This document shows, in pieces, positions 51,735 through 63,000 of a stretch of 64,000 bases of DNA. The DNA comes from Mucilaginibacter_A sp964251965. GTDB lineage: Bacteria; Bacteroidota; Bacteroidia; Sphingobacteriales; Sphingobacteriaceae. Position 1 is the stretch's first letter, and each line of letters starts with the position of its first letter. Below the pieces are notes generated by a model. The model saw nothing but the letters and a program-made list of their open reading frames with translations, ran no database searches and had not been told where the DNA came from. Both the position numbers and the translations under genes were made by a program. The DNA lies in NCBI GenBank assembly GCA_964251965.1, contig CAXULQ010000003.1, positions 62,001 through 126,000 of the forward strand, written 5' to 3'.

Positions 51735-52874
51735 CTATGAATGTGTTCCCGTTTTCCTCAAAAAACGTTTTGTTAACCACTTGCGAACGGGTTCGTCATA
51801 TAATTTAAGACAGGCATAAGCGATGGCAATGCTGATAATAATAAGCAGCAGGCCGACGGGCAAGCCTTTCTCTATCGGCACTTTGTTGTTGGTTACCCAC
51901 GCAACGTACGTATAAATGAGCGGGTAATGGGTGATGTAAAGCGGATAAGAAATATCGCCCAAAAATTTATTGGTGCGGTTAGCATTTTTGCCGATCAAAC
52001 TGCCACCAGCACCTATAGAAACAATTAAAGGGAAAAGCACGATAATGCAGAGCGATTCGTACAAGCCGTTCATCCACAAATGTTCGCTGCCGCCGATTCT
52101 CGGAACGCAAAAAATAACAAGCATCATGAGGCTGCAAACCCAGAATGCTCCTTTTATCCGTATTAATTTACCATAACGTGATAGCAACACACCGGCAAAA
52201 AAAGGATAAAGCAAACGGGTAAAGCCAATTTTAAGTTGAATTTTATCTATGCTCCAGCCACCGATAACATCTCCCTGCGGACCCATCACCAAATATTGAA
52301 CGAGGAGGCAGGCAAAAAGAAAAACGAAAACAGACAACAGTGTTTTAGAAAACTTGCGGAAGATTAAAGCATAAAGAATATTGGCAATATATTCGAAAAA
52401 TAGCGACCACGCAGGCCCATCAAGCGGGTGCATTTCCTGCCAGCCGCGGATGTCCATGCTTGGTGTTAGCGGAATAAGCGTAAAACCAATAACCATCACC
52501 AGCAGCATGTGCCAAACGGGCGTTCCGCTTATAAGCGAAAACATGGGGCATGACTGGAAGTAAAAGAATATAGCACCAATGATTGAACCCATAATAACCA
52601 TCGGTTGCAAGCGGATGAGGCGGCGTTTGTAAAAATCCCAGGTCGTCATTTTTCCCCAACGGTCGTCATAAGCGTAAGCTACCACAAAACCAGATAACAA
52701 AAAGAAGAAATCCACCGCTAAATAACCATGGTTGATAATTTGGTTAAATCGACTGCCACCGTTAAAAGTTTCGAAAACATGAAAGGTAACTACCAGAATA
52801 GCGGCTACACCACGTAAACCGTCGAGGATTTCGTAATGGTTTTTGGGTGCAATATCGGTAGCTATTTTATCCAT
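51735..52874 (-). CDS. OafA/YrhL-type O-acyltransferase
   Basis: A 379-aa membrane protein with about 10 helices that moves acetyl or other acyl groups onto surface glycans. The N-terminus LDGLRGVAAILVVTFHVFETF carries the conserved Arg and His pair of the family; YLAVDFFFLLSGFVV follows. A basic C-terminal tail (RKWLTKRFLRK). Unlinked to other glycan genes, so the target is unknown. Confidence 0.93.
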   Translation of the reverse strand: MDKIATDIAPKNHYEILDGLRGVAAILVVTFHVFETFNGGSRFNQIINHGYLAVDFFFLLSGFVVAYAYDDRWGKMTTWDFYKRRLIRLQPMVIMGSIIGAIFFYFQSCPMFSLISGTPVWHMLLVMVIGFTLIPLTPSMDIRGWQEMHPLDGPAWSLFFEYIANILYALIFRKFSKTLLSVFVFLFACLLVQYLVMGPQGDVIGGWSIDKIQLKIGFTRLLYPFFAGVLLSRYGKLIRIKGAFWVCSLMMLVIFCVPRIGGSEHLWMNGLYESLCIIVLFPLIVSIGAGGSLIGKNANRTNKFLGDISYPLYITHYPLIYTYVAWVTNNKVPIEKGLPVGLLLIIISIAIAYACLKLYDEPVRKWLTKRFLRKTGTHS

Positions 52875-52912
52875 GAATTAGGTGGTTTTGTTATCAAATG
52901 AAAAAAACTCTT

Positions 52913-53418
52913 TTATTCATTCGAATCCTTATTTAATTTATTATATTCTTTAAGTGCATTTGAATAGAAATAATATCGGTCTTCGTTCGCCCACCAATAA
53001 AATTTAAGTCCAAATAAGGCTTTATATCTGTCGTATATTTCCCAGCTAAAATCATCATAATTACTCATTACAGATTCAGAAATAATTTTATCATTTCTTA
53101 TGGCTACAAATAACAATTCAGCGTCAAGTCCAGCCCATTCTGAATGCAGTTCAACCATAAAACTATGTAGTGCTAAATTTTCTATAATTTCAACAATAAT
53201 TATCATTTCCTCATCATCCTTCCAGTCATCATCTAATTTAAAAAAGTTAATCAACGCATATAAGTCTTGGTATTTTTTCGCTTCTTCAACGAAAAGGTTG
53301 ATTGTAGAGGGAGAGACATTTAGTGGAATAATAGTAGATCCTTTCTCGATAAAATGAATTATGTTTTTCTCTATTTCAACTGTTTGATTTGTAATGATTG
53401 CAGATATTCTTGTCCCAT
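52913..53418 (-). pseudogene. Probably frameshifted gene of unknown family
   Basis: A good coding frame (ending KEYNKLNKDSNE at 52913) stays open upstream to about 53440. It includes sensible sequence (EIEKNIIHFIEKGSTIIPLN, INLFVEEAKKYQDL) but no ATG or GTG; only a TTG at 53254 could start it, leaving 55-60 good codons untranslated. The nearest ATG (53418) is in another frame and runs into a stop after MGQEYLQSLQ. A one-base indel near 53370-53410 would join them. Acidic, soluble, family unknown. A start at TTG 53254 (113 aa) remains possible. Confidence 0.45.
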
Positions 53419-53497
53419 AAATTAAAATTATTAGCCCTAAGTTTTATATTCTAAAAAAATAATCTTTACCTCCAATGCTTCTTTTACCACCCAAAAC

Positions 53498-54202
53498 TTA
53501 CGGCGTACCCAAAGCTACCGGCAAAACTTTACCGTTAAAAAACTGGTGGCCGGTCAAAGCAAAATCGGCAATGTATTTGCCCATTTCAAAAGCCATTACG
53601 GGCGATTGATAACCGGGGAAAGCGCGTTCCAGCATTTCGGTTTGTGCGGAACCTAAAGCTAAACAGTTCACTTTTATTTGCTGTGGGGCGAGTTCCTGCG
53701 CCAAGCATTCGGTTAAAGTATGCAGCGCGGCTTTGCTGGCGGAGTAAGCGGACAAGCCGATAAACTTCGCGCTTCCCTGGAAACCGCCCATGCTGCCGAT
53801 GTTAACGATATGCGAATTTTTTGCCATTAAAAGAAGCATCGCCTGGATGATGCGCACATGGCCGAGGTAATTGCTTTGCAGCATTTCCACAAAATCGCTT
53901 TCGCCCAGTTCGGCAAAAGGTTTGTTGATTAACGAGCCAGCGTTGTTGATGAGGATATCAATTTTCCCTTCAAAATGGGTTTGGATAAACTGCTTTAAAT
54001 CGGCATAATCATCGTGTACAATATCAAAAGCTACGGGATGTAAAATGCAGTCCGGGTTTAAATTTCGGGAGATTTCCAACAAGCGCGCCAGCTTTTTTTC
54101 GGAACGGGCCAAAGCAATAATACGGTGTCCGGGTTGGTGGATCAGTTCGATCACGGCTTCAAACCCTACGCCGCTGCTGGCGCCGGTTATCAAAATATTC
54201 AT
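53498..54202 (-). CDS. Short-chain dehydrogenase/reductase
   Basis: A 234-aa NAD(P)-dependent oxidoreductase. Cofactor loop TGASSGVGFEAV at residues 6-17, NNAGSL near 87, catalytic Ser in VNIGSMGGF near 138 and the YSASK pair near 153. Substrate unknown. It ends 12 bases downstream of the flippase-like gene, on the same strand, so probably co-transcribed. A dispersed-motif copy lies inside it (53828-53840), and another just past its stop (53474-53486). Confidence 0.92.
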   Translation of the reverse strand: MNILITGASSGVGFEAVIELIHQPGHRIIALARSEKKLARLLEISRNLNPDCILHPVAFDIVHDDYADLKQFIQTHFEGKIDILINNAGSLINKPFAELGESDFVEMLQSNYLGHVRIIQAMLLLMAKNSHIVNIGSMGGFQGSAKFIGLSAYSASKAALHTLTECLAQELAPQQIKVNCLALGSAQTEMLERAFPGYQSPVMAFEMGKYIADFALTGHQFFNGKVLPVALGTP

Positions 54203-54213
54203 AAAAAACTGGC

Positions 54214-55173
54214 TTAAATGGTACTGGTTTTTGGATCAATAGCTGCTTCCTGCCCCGGTTCGTCTTCCTTTGGCAAACCTTCGTTTAACCGTTTGGTGTT
54301 AAAAACATAATAAACCCCCAGCAAAGAAATAACAGCCGAAGTAAGGTAAAACAGCAAACTTACAACAACTGCCAAATTGGTATCCATGTTAAACAAGGGC
54401 GCAAAATGGATAAAAATGTATTCGCGCGCGCCCAAACCGCCAACCGTTATCGGCACAACTGCGGATAAAGAAGAAACCAGGAAAGTAAACAAATAAGGCG
54501 AAAACTTACCGTTAAAATGCAAGGCCAAAAGGATAAACAAAACCGTAACCACCTGTAACGATTGTACCACAATTGCTTTGGCATGTGCTTCCCAAAAGTA
54601 ATGCGTGTAATCTTTAAAAAAACGGTGCGCCACAATATAATAAGCTGCCGTGCCAACCACAAAAACACCAAGCGGAATGCTTAGGTGGATATTGATTTGG
54701 GGGATAAAAATGATCAGCGAAACGGTAATCAAAGCGATTGCCCACAATCCGCTTAAACGATCGAAAAATAGTGCCCAAAATACCCTTTTTGCAGGCAGTT
54801 TATAGTTTTTGTTTAGCAGCCAGATTTTGTAGCCGTCGCCGCCAATCCCGCCCGGTAAAAATAAGTTGTAGAATAAACCTAAAAAATACAAACGCAGGTT
54901 AAACAGGAAACCGACTTTTAAATGAATGGATTTGAAGAAGCTGATGAGCCGCGAGGAAGCAATAATCTGGGAGATAAAAAAAGTAAGAACGGCCAAGAGC
55001 AAGTAAAGCGGATTAGACTGTGACAAAGTTTTTTTCACCACATTAAAATCCATTTTACGCAAAACCAGGTACAGTAATAAGCTGGTAAAACCAATTTTCA
55101 GTACAGTTTTTACAACATCCCAAAAAACTTGTTTTTTGGTTTTTGTTACGGGTGTTTCTTCGGTTTCGGCCAT
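54214..55173 (-). CDS. Lysylphosphatidylglycerol synthase transmembrane region/flippase-like protein
   Basis: A 319-aa inner-membrane protein with about 8 helices, of the UPF0104/YbhN-like group related to the flippase half of MprF. Start at ATG 55173, not the upstream TTG. Diagnostic stretches are LFLPGGIGGDGYKIWLL near 105 and VPITVGGLGAREYIFI near 235. No synthase domain, so it is thought to move a lipid or isoprenoid across the membrane. The tail is acidic (NEGLPKEDEPGQE). Paired with the SDR gene downstream. Confidence 0.9.
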   Translation of the reverse strand: MAETEETPVTKTKKQVFWDVVKTVLKIGFTSLLLYLVLRKMDFNVVKKTLSQSNPLYLLLAVLTFFISQIIASSRLISFFKSIHLKVGFLFNLRLYFLGLFYNLFLPGGIGGDGYKIWLLNKNYKLPAKRVFWALFFDRLSGLWAIALITVSLIIFIPQINIHLSIPLGVFVVGTAAYYIVAHRFFKDYTHYFWEAHAKAIVVQSLQVVTVLFILLALHFNGKFSPYLFTFLVSSLSAVVPITVGGLGAREYIFIHFAPLFNMDTNLAVVVSLLFYLTSAVISLLGVYYVFNTKRLNEGLPKEDEPGQEAAIDPKTSTI

Positions 55174-55296
55174 AGCAAACAAAAATAATAAAATCAGGCT
55201 ATTTAAAAAGACAATTTTAGGTTGATAAAAACAGCATGGGATTGATAGTTCGTGGCCGAAAGCTGAAAGCCAATTGCTGACGGCTCACCTAAAAAC

Positions 55297-55327
55297 ATTG
55301 CGCAGGTTTGATCTTAATCCTATTTTT
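55297..55327 (+). promoter_or_regulatory. Promoter of the aguB-aguA operon
   Basis: TTG (55297-55299), 20 bases, then TATTTTTG (55320-55327) fit the Bacteroidota promoter pattern, giving a leader of about 20 bases before ATG 55352. A dispersed-motif copy lies 60-70 bases upstream (55226-55237). Confidence 0.5.
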
Positions 55328-55351
55328 GCGGGAAAATAAACTTAGCAGGAA

Positions 55352-56210
<859 letters not shown>

Positions 56211-56221
<11 letters not shown>

Positions 56222-57260
56222 TTTGCAGAAACAAGGTTTTTATTTTCCGGCCGAATGGGAAAAGCATGAAGCAACGTGGCTCAGCTGGCCACACAAAAAT
56301 GAATCCTGGCCGGGGAAAATTGATCAGATTTATCAGCATTATGGTGAATTTATCAAGCTAATTGCGGAAGGTGAATTGGTAAGAATTAACGTTGCTGATG
56401 CAGAAATGGAAGCGTTTGCCAAAGTGCAATTGCAAAAGGTTAATGCTGATTTAAGCCGGATCGAGTTTTATCATTTTCCAACAAACGATGCCTGGTGCCG
56501 CGATCACGGCCCGGCGTTTTTGGTTAATCGTGATGCTTCTTTTATCCCTAAAAAACTGGTGCTGGATTGGGGTTACAACGCTTGGGGAAATAAATATCCT
56601 CCGTTTGATTTGGATGATGTCATCCCCACAAAAATTGCGGAACATTTTAATTTACCGGTTTACCATCCGGAAATTGTGATGGAAGGCGGTTCGGTAGAAT
56701 TCAACGGTGCCGGAACGGTTTTAACTACAACCGCTTGTCTGCTCAACCCAAACCGTAACCCGCACCTCAACCAAGAACAAATTGAAGATTATCTAAAAAA
56801 ATATTACGGCGTAAAGCAGGTTTTGTGGCTGGGCGATGGGATTGTAGGCGATGATACTGACGGCCATATTGATGACATCACGCGTTTTGTAAATGAAGAT
56901 ACGGTGGTTACGGTGGTGGAGGAAAATCCGGGAGACGAAAACTATCATCTCCTGCAAGAAAACCTGGAGAAACTGAAGGAAATGAAGTTGTGGGACGGCC
57001 GGAAACTCAATATTATCGAACTGCCGATGCCTTCGCCGGTGTTTTGGGAAGATACACGTTTGCCAGCCAGTTATGCCAACTTTTATATCGCAAACAAAGC
57101 AGTGGTCGTGCCAACTTATCGAGATAAAAACGATGAAAAAGCATTGCAGATTTTACAAGATTGTTTCCCGGACCGGAAAGTTGTTGGCATAGATTCTACC
57201 GATATTATCTGGGGATTGGGCAGTTTCCATTGTTTGAGCCAGCAGGAACCGGCGGTGTAA
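56211..57260 (+). CDS. aguA: Agmatine deiminase
   Basis: A 349-aa guanidine-modifying enzyme that turns agmatine into N-carbamoylputrescine. Start at ATG 56211, one codon after an in-frame TTG. Substrate-guanidine residues are in DAWCRDHGPAF near 93, and ETDGHIDD-like GDDTDGHIDD near 218. The active Cys is in GLGSFHCLSQQ near the C-terminus. A dispersed-motif copy is inside it (56532-56544). With aguB it forms a complete agmatine-to-putrescine route. Confidence 0.95.
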
Positions 57261-57266
57261 TTCATT

Positions 57267-57295
57267 ATACTGTTTTTATGCTGGTAAAAACAGCT
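57267..57295. repeat. Inverted pair of the dispersed motif after aguA
   Basis: ATACTGTTTTTA (57267-57278) and TAAAAACAGC (57285-57294) face each other across TGCTGG, right after the aguA stop. Same layout as the 13430-13459 pair. Confidence 0.8.
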
Positions 57296-57299
57296 AATA

Positions 57300-57411
57300 A
57301 ACGGGTTGAAACCCATTTTTACAAAGTTAGCCGAGCCTACAGCTCTGCTAAGTAGGCGCAGTGTAGAGGCGTAGCTTCGGTACATTTTGTAGCAACGGGT
57401 TTCAACCCGTT
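57300..57411. repeat. REP-like inverted repeat AACGGGTTGAAACCC
   Basis: Left arm AACGGGTTGAAACCC (57300-57314) and its exact complement (57397-57411) bracket 82 bases that themselves contain GCCTAC/GTAGGC and a GCCGA/TTCGG pair. Each arm is itself a small palindrome. REP-type mobile repeat between aguA and the toxin-antitoxin genes. Confidence 0.8.
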
Positions 57412-57490
57412 GATTTTATTAATGATAAGTTTAAACAAATTTTCAATATAAAAGTATATCTTTATACCAATATCAGTAAAAAATTATACT

Positions 57491-58066
57491 ATGGAACAAG
57501 GTCAGCAAAACGAAAAAAAGCCAGGCACAAAAGCTGTTTCAAAAAAAGCCAAAACGTATTTACGCCCACAAAAACCTGTATCAAAAGTTGAAGAAGCTGC
57601 TGCAACTATGACTCTCGGAACAGGCCACCTCAGTAGTATTTTTCTTTCATCTAATTCTGTTATTGCAGGAAAAACGGCTAAAGCCGAATGGCAAATGACC
57701 GCAGTTGAAAAAATGAATATGGTACGGAACGGTTTGAGCAAAAGGGATTTAGAAAACCTTAAAAGCAAAACCAAACTTGATTACGATAAGCTTTCCACCT
57801 TACTTTCTACCACCCGCGCAACATTGATCAACAAAAAAGGCACAGCCCATTTCAGTGCTGCCCTTAGTGAAAAAATTGTAAGCATTGCAGATGTATATTC
57901 TTATGGTTTTGAGGTATTTGAAGATGAAACTAAATTTAACGAATGGGTTTTTAGGCCAAACCAGGCATTAGGAGGGAAACAGCCTTTCGAGTTATTAGAC
58001 AACCAGTTTGGCAGGGAAGAAGTAAAAAATTTGATCGGCAGGATAGATTATGGTGTTTACTCTTAA
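57491..58066 (+). CDS. Xre/MbcA/ParS-type antitoxin
   Basis: A 191-aa protein. A basic, low-similarity N-terminus (first 45 residues) leads into the Xre-like segment (LSKRDLENLKSKTKLDYDKL, LLSTTRATLIN) and a ParS/DUF2384 toxin-binding end (FNEWVFRPNQALGGKQPFEL, then REEVKNLIGRIDYGVYS). It should bind and block the RES toxin encoded 9 bases downstream, and repress the operon. Confidence 0.9.
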   Translation: MEQGQQNEKKPGTKAVSKKAKTYLRPQKPVSKVEEAAATMTLGTGHLSSIFLSSNSVIAGKTAKAEWQMTAVEKMNMVRNGLSKRDLENLKSKTKLDYDKLSTLLSTTRATLINKKGTAHFSAALSEKIVSIADVYSYGFEVFEDETKFNEWVFRPNQALGGKQPFELLDNQFGREEVKNLIGRIDYGVYS

Positions 58067-58075
58067 AACACTTGC

Positions 58076-58534
58076 ATGATTGTTTACAGGGTTGGCAAAA
58101 CAAAATATGCAAGCGATTTAACAGGAGAAGGAGCCAGACTTTTTGGCGGGCGGTGGAATAATAAAATGGTTAGTTGTGTTTACACCTCAGAATCCAGAGC
58201 TTTAGCACTACTTGAATATACTGTTAATATCAATATTGATGATATTCCGAGGGCTTTGAGTATTACCATCATAGAAATCCCTGATCATACAATAAAGATT
58301 TTGAAAGAAGCAGATTTACCAGGGAATTGGAAGCAATCGCCAGCTCCATCATCCACGAAAGAATTTGGGTCTGGTTTGTTGTTGGCTGCAGCAGGACCGG
58401 TTATCAGGGTCCCCTCGATAGTTATCCCGGATGAATTTAATTACTTGCTGAACCCTTTACACATAGAAAGCAAGAAATTTAAGATAATTGATATAAGCGA
58501 TTTTGTATATGATGTCAGGATAAAAACTGTTTGA
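58076..58534 (+). CDS. RES-domain toxin
   Basis: A 152-aa toxin of the RES family, which degrades NAD+ in cells. The conserved Arg, Gly-Gly-Arg and Glu are visible in MIVYRVGKTKYA, GEGARLFGGRWN and SESRALALLEYTV. Length typical. Expressed with its antitoxin gene. Confidence 0.92.
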   Translation: MIVYRVGKTKYASDLTGEGARLFGGRWNNKMVSCVYTSESRALALLEYTVNINIDDIPRALSITIIEIPDHTIKILKEADLPGNWKQSPAPSSTKEFGSGLLLAAAGPVIRVPSIVIPDEFNYLLNPLHIESKKFKIIDISDFVYDVRIKTV

Positions 58535-58543
58535 GAAATAAGC

Positions 58544-59869
58544 TTACAAATCCATTTTCCGCCACTTAACCAACCGCCAAACCACTTCCCCCGAAAGTAA
58601 AGTGCCGATGGCAAAAGTGGCCGGCAGCCAAGTTTCTCCGGAAGTGGAAAATGCGCCGGACAAAGCGACAATGTAAACCAGCAAAGGCAGCAAAGCCATC
58701 AACCCTAAACCATAAACATTTAGCGGGATTTTGAAAGGGCGGTGCAGCCCCGGGAATTTGATCCGGAAAACAATCAGCGCGATAAATTCTAAAAATAAAG
58801 CGGCGCCATAAACGGTTACGTCGATGATGAGCAGGTCGCTGAAACTCCACAAAATCATCAGGCTGACTACTGCCGAACAGATCAGGATGGAAGCGTAAGG
58901 CGTTTTAAATTTGGGGTGAAGTGCGTTGAGTTTCTGCGGAAGCAAACCATCGTCCGCCATCACTTTTGGTACACGGGAAACCGAAAGCAGGACCGCCGAA
59001 TACAAGCCTAACGCGCTGGCCATCCCCCCAAAACTAAGTAACGCGCCCAGCCAGTGCCCGCCAAGTAAAAGCCCTAAAACCGGGAAACCTTCTTTCTGTA
59101 GTTTTTCGGCATCGATGCCGGATTGCTGCGCCACCAAGACCGCCAGAAAGTACACTGAAAATATCAGGATAAAAGCAGTAAACACCGAAATGAGGTAGGT
59201 GCGGACGGGTTTTTCCACTTCTTCGGCGTAGGTGGTTACGTTGTCCCATCCGATAAAATTCCACATCACGGTGTAAAGCCCTAACCCCAGCGAAGAAAAA
59301 CCAACGCCTTTTAACGACAGATGCGGAAAGCTGAAACTACCGGCGTGCCGGCTAAAAAACACCAAAAAAAGGATGATAAAAGGGGCAAGCACCAGCGCGC
59401 CCAGAAACACGGAAACCTTGCCAACGGGTACAATCCCCAGAATATTTAAACCCGCTGACGACCAGATGATGAACAAACAAACCGGTATTTTATAAGCTTC
59501 AACCCCCGGGAAAAAGAAGGCAGCATATTCTACAAAAAGCACCGGGTAAATGGCCAAATCCACAAAAGTGTAAAGCCAGGTCCACCAGCCTTCGTACAGT
59601 GCCCAGCGCAAACCCAATGCTTTTTTTACCCACTGATAATAGCCGCCGGTTACGGGCATCATGCTGTTGAGTTCGAGCACGGTAAAAATAGTTGGGATGT
59701 CCCACAAAATTGGTGTGATGATGAGCAGGAGCAACGCACCGTTTTTGCCGGCATAGGTAAGCAGCGGTTCCAAACCGTACGGCCCGCCGGAAACGGTGAG
59801 GAAGATGATGGCGATAAGCGGCAGTATCCTTAACTTTTTGTTGGCGGGACGCGGCGGTGGTTGTATCAT
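58544..59869 (-). CDS. APC-superfamily permease, PUT-like
   Basis: A 441-aa, 12-helix amino-acid/polyamine permease. The N-terminal FLTVSGGPYGLEPLLTYAG is the signature of the branch containing plant polyamine-uptake transporters. Later MMPVTGGYYQWVKKALG and NFIGWDNVTTYAEEVEKP are family blocks. The aguBA genes 1.3 kb away suggest agmatine or another polyamine as substrate; this is inference. Confidence 0.9.
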   Translation of the reverse strand: MIQPPPRPANKKLRILPLIAIIFLTVSGGPYGLEPLLTYAGKNGALLLLIITPILWDIPTIFTVLELNSMMPVTGGYYQWVKKALGLRWALYEGWWTWLYTFVDLAIYPVLFVEYAAFFFPGVEAYKIPVCLFIIWSSAGLNILGIVPVGKVSVFLGALVLAPFIILFLVFFSRHAGSFSFPHLSLKGVGFSSLGLGLYTVMWNFIGWDNVTTYAEEVEKPVRTYLISVFTAFILIFSVYFLAVLVAQQSGIDAEKLQKEGFPVLGLLLGGHWLGALLSFGGMASALGLYSAVLLSVSRVPKVMADDGLLPQKLNALHPKFKTPYASILICSAVVSLMILWSFSDLLIIDVTVYGAALFLEFIALIVFRIKFPGLHRPFKIPLNVYGLGLMALLPLLVYIVALSGAFSTSGETWLPATFAIGTLLSGEVVWRLVKWRKMDL

Positions 59870-60078
59870 GAAATAAAGCTAAAAAATAAATGCAGAGATT
59901 GATGTTAAGGAATGAGGCTTTATACGAGTTAGCGCAAAAATGCATCGTTTAAGGCAGATAAATGTGAGATCAATATTTACTTTTTAATACCATTAAAAGC
60001 GTTATTATGCTTGATAATGAAGAAATTAGAGCGATTGGTTTTAACTTTTTATGCTAAAGGACGTAATAAAAGTTTGAT

Positions 60079-63000
60079 ATGGAAACCAATTTACCTGCCA
60101 AGCACTTTTTTAACTTCTGCCGATTTCTAATAATTCTTTTCCTGCTTGTTCTGGGCGGAAAATCATTTGGTCAGGGGAGCGGTATCACCCGAATATTTAC
60201 TGATTATAATGGCTACTGGACTTCTTCATCCACAACTTTTAACCCGGTAAAACCAGCAAATGATCATAATTTATTAGGTTTCACCTGGAATGGCACTACT
60301 TACGCCACAGGTGTAAACAATGCTATATTGACGGCAAATAGTATAGCCTTTACACCCGTCAATTTTCAGGCTTTCCCAGTGCGGAACGTTACTTTATCAG
60401 GTTCAAATTGTAAAATTGCATTAGGACAATTAAAAGATGGTGTAAACAACGGTATGCCGGCAACTGCTCCTTTTGCTTTGCCTCCCAGGATTTCTGATTT
60501 TTTGACAGACGGGATACAAGGATTAAACATTGGCACAGGTGTGGCCAACGTACCAACAGGAACTCCTTTAACTTTTGATTTTGGAGGCATTGTAGACGCT
60601 GCTAAAATAAATGATGGCATACCAGATGTGTTGGTTAGTCAGATCGCTTCGCCTGATGCCGTATTAGACCAGGTTTATTTTACCGACGCCGGCGGAAACA
60701 GGGTAGGAAATATTATTTCTATCGATCAAACGCTGGTTCCTGCTGTTGGTAACTGGACTGCTGATTTTTATGAACTTAACGGCACTCTCGCCACAAATTT
60801 TACCAATACAGACCGGCCGATAAGGGTTTGGGCAGCAGATGTTAGTGCATTTGGGATCACTACAGCTAATTATTCAACTATTACCTCTTTAGTGTATCTA
60901 TTAAAGGGTTCCAGTGATCCGGCATTTTTAGCTTTTAATACAGGAATTATCCAGGTAGTAAGTGCCAATGATGATGATGCCAGTACAAATATAGGTACTC
61001 CGGTAGCAATAAATGTTTTAAGTAACGACACACCTCCCGGTTCTATTGATGCGACTTCTGTTGCTGTAACTACGGCACCTTTACATGGCACCTACACAAT
61101 TGCCTCTACTGGAGTGGTTACTTATACGCCAACTTCTGGTTATTATGGTACTGATAGTTTTGTTTACACGGTTTCTAACGTTGGCAATACGCAATCAGAC
61201 AATGGTACGGTTACCATCAACGTTGGTTCGGCAGTAGCTGCCCCTGTGTTTAATACAGGTTTGGTCTCATCCAGATGTATAGGTTCAGGCTCATCTACTT
61301 ATACTGCAACAGCTGTTAACAGTACAAGTATTTCTTATGCTTTAAACCCTTCAAATGCCGGATCAATTAATGCATCAACTGGCTTGGTAACGTGGCTTTC
61401 AACATTCTCCGGAACGGCCACTATCACCGCAATTGCTTCAGGCGCAAATGGTCCAAAGTCATCTACTTATACTGTAACAGTAAGTGCGTTGCCGGCTACA
61501 CCAACAATTACCGCATCTGGCAGCTTAACCTTTTGTAATGGTGGTAATGTAATACTAACTTCTTCAGCGGCAACTGGCAACCAGTGGTATAAGAACGGAG
61601 TGCTCATTACAAATGAAACCGGAACAACTTATACAGCAACCCAAAGCGGTAACTATACTGTTGTCAGTACCAATAGTAATGGCTGCAGCAGTGCCGCTTC
61701 AACAGCAACGGTTGTTACCGTTAATGCTTTACCCTTTGTTGATGTTATTACAGGTAATACCACTATCAATACTGGGGCTACAGCTCAACTGAGTAATACT
61801 ACAGCCAATGGTGTGTGGAGCAGCAGCAACACTTTGATAGCTACAGTAAGCCCAACAGGTTTAGTAACCGGAATAGCAGCAGGAAATGCTACCGTTACTT
61901 ATAATTACAGCAATGGCACATGCAGCAATGCGGTTACTGCAGCAATAACTGTTACGGCACTTTTGAGCCAGACTATTACTTTTACTTCTTTACCGGTTAA
62001 GACTTATGGTGATGTTGATTTTAGTTTGGCGGCTACGTCTTCTTCGGGATTGGCAGTAAGTTATACCAGCAGCAATCCTGCTGTAGCAACGGTTGATGCT
62101 TCTGGTACGATCCATATTCTTACAGCCGGCACAACAAATATCACAGCTTCACAACCCGGCAATAGTAACTACAATGCAGCAACACCGGCCACACAAACTT
62201 TAATGGTAAACAAAGCATCATTAACCATTACGGCTGATAATCAAACTAAAACTTACGGAGCAGCTAACCCTGCGTTAACTTTAAATTATACAGGTTTTGT
62301 AAATGCTGAAACTACAGCCAATCTAAATACACAGGCAACAGCTTCTACACTGGCAACCACAACTTCGGCTGCCGGCACTTATCCCATTAACGTAAATGCT
62401 GCTTCAAGTAACAATTATGCTTTTACTTTTGTGGCCGGAACGTTAACTATCGGACAAACCAGTCAAACACTCAGCTTTAATTCTGTTGTTTCTTCAAAGG
62501 TTTATGGTGATGCAGATTTCAGTTTATCAGCCACAACTTCATCTGGTTTGCCAATTGTTTATACCAGCAGCGATCCAACAATTGCTACAATTGATGCTGC
62601 CGGAACCGTCCATATTCTTACCGCCGGAAGTGTAACCATTACCGCCTCTCAGCCCGGAAACAGCAATTACAGCGGCGCAACTGCGGTTACCCAAATTATA
62701 TCGATAAACAAAGCATCGTTAATAATTGCAGCAAATAATCAAACTACAACTTATGGCACTGTGCCTGCGCTCACGCTAACTTACACAGGTTTTGTTAATA
62801 ACGAAAACAGCACAAGTTTGGCGGCTCAGCCAGCTATCAGCACAACAGCAAACACAAATTCTACAGTTGGAATTTACCCGATAACGGTTAGCGGAGCAGC
62901 AGGCAACAATTATACAATAACTTATGCGCAGGGAACATTAACCATCGGTCAAAGTGCACAAACAATCAGTTTCAATACTTTATCTGCCAAAACTTATGGT

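Noticed and set aside
51683..51740. TTAGCTAT/TAATAGTTAATAATT repeats after the ssb remnant
   Set aside because: Short AT-rich simple repeats that need no special explanation; not a CRISPR or attachment site by any visible sign.
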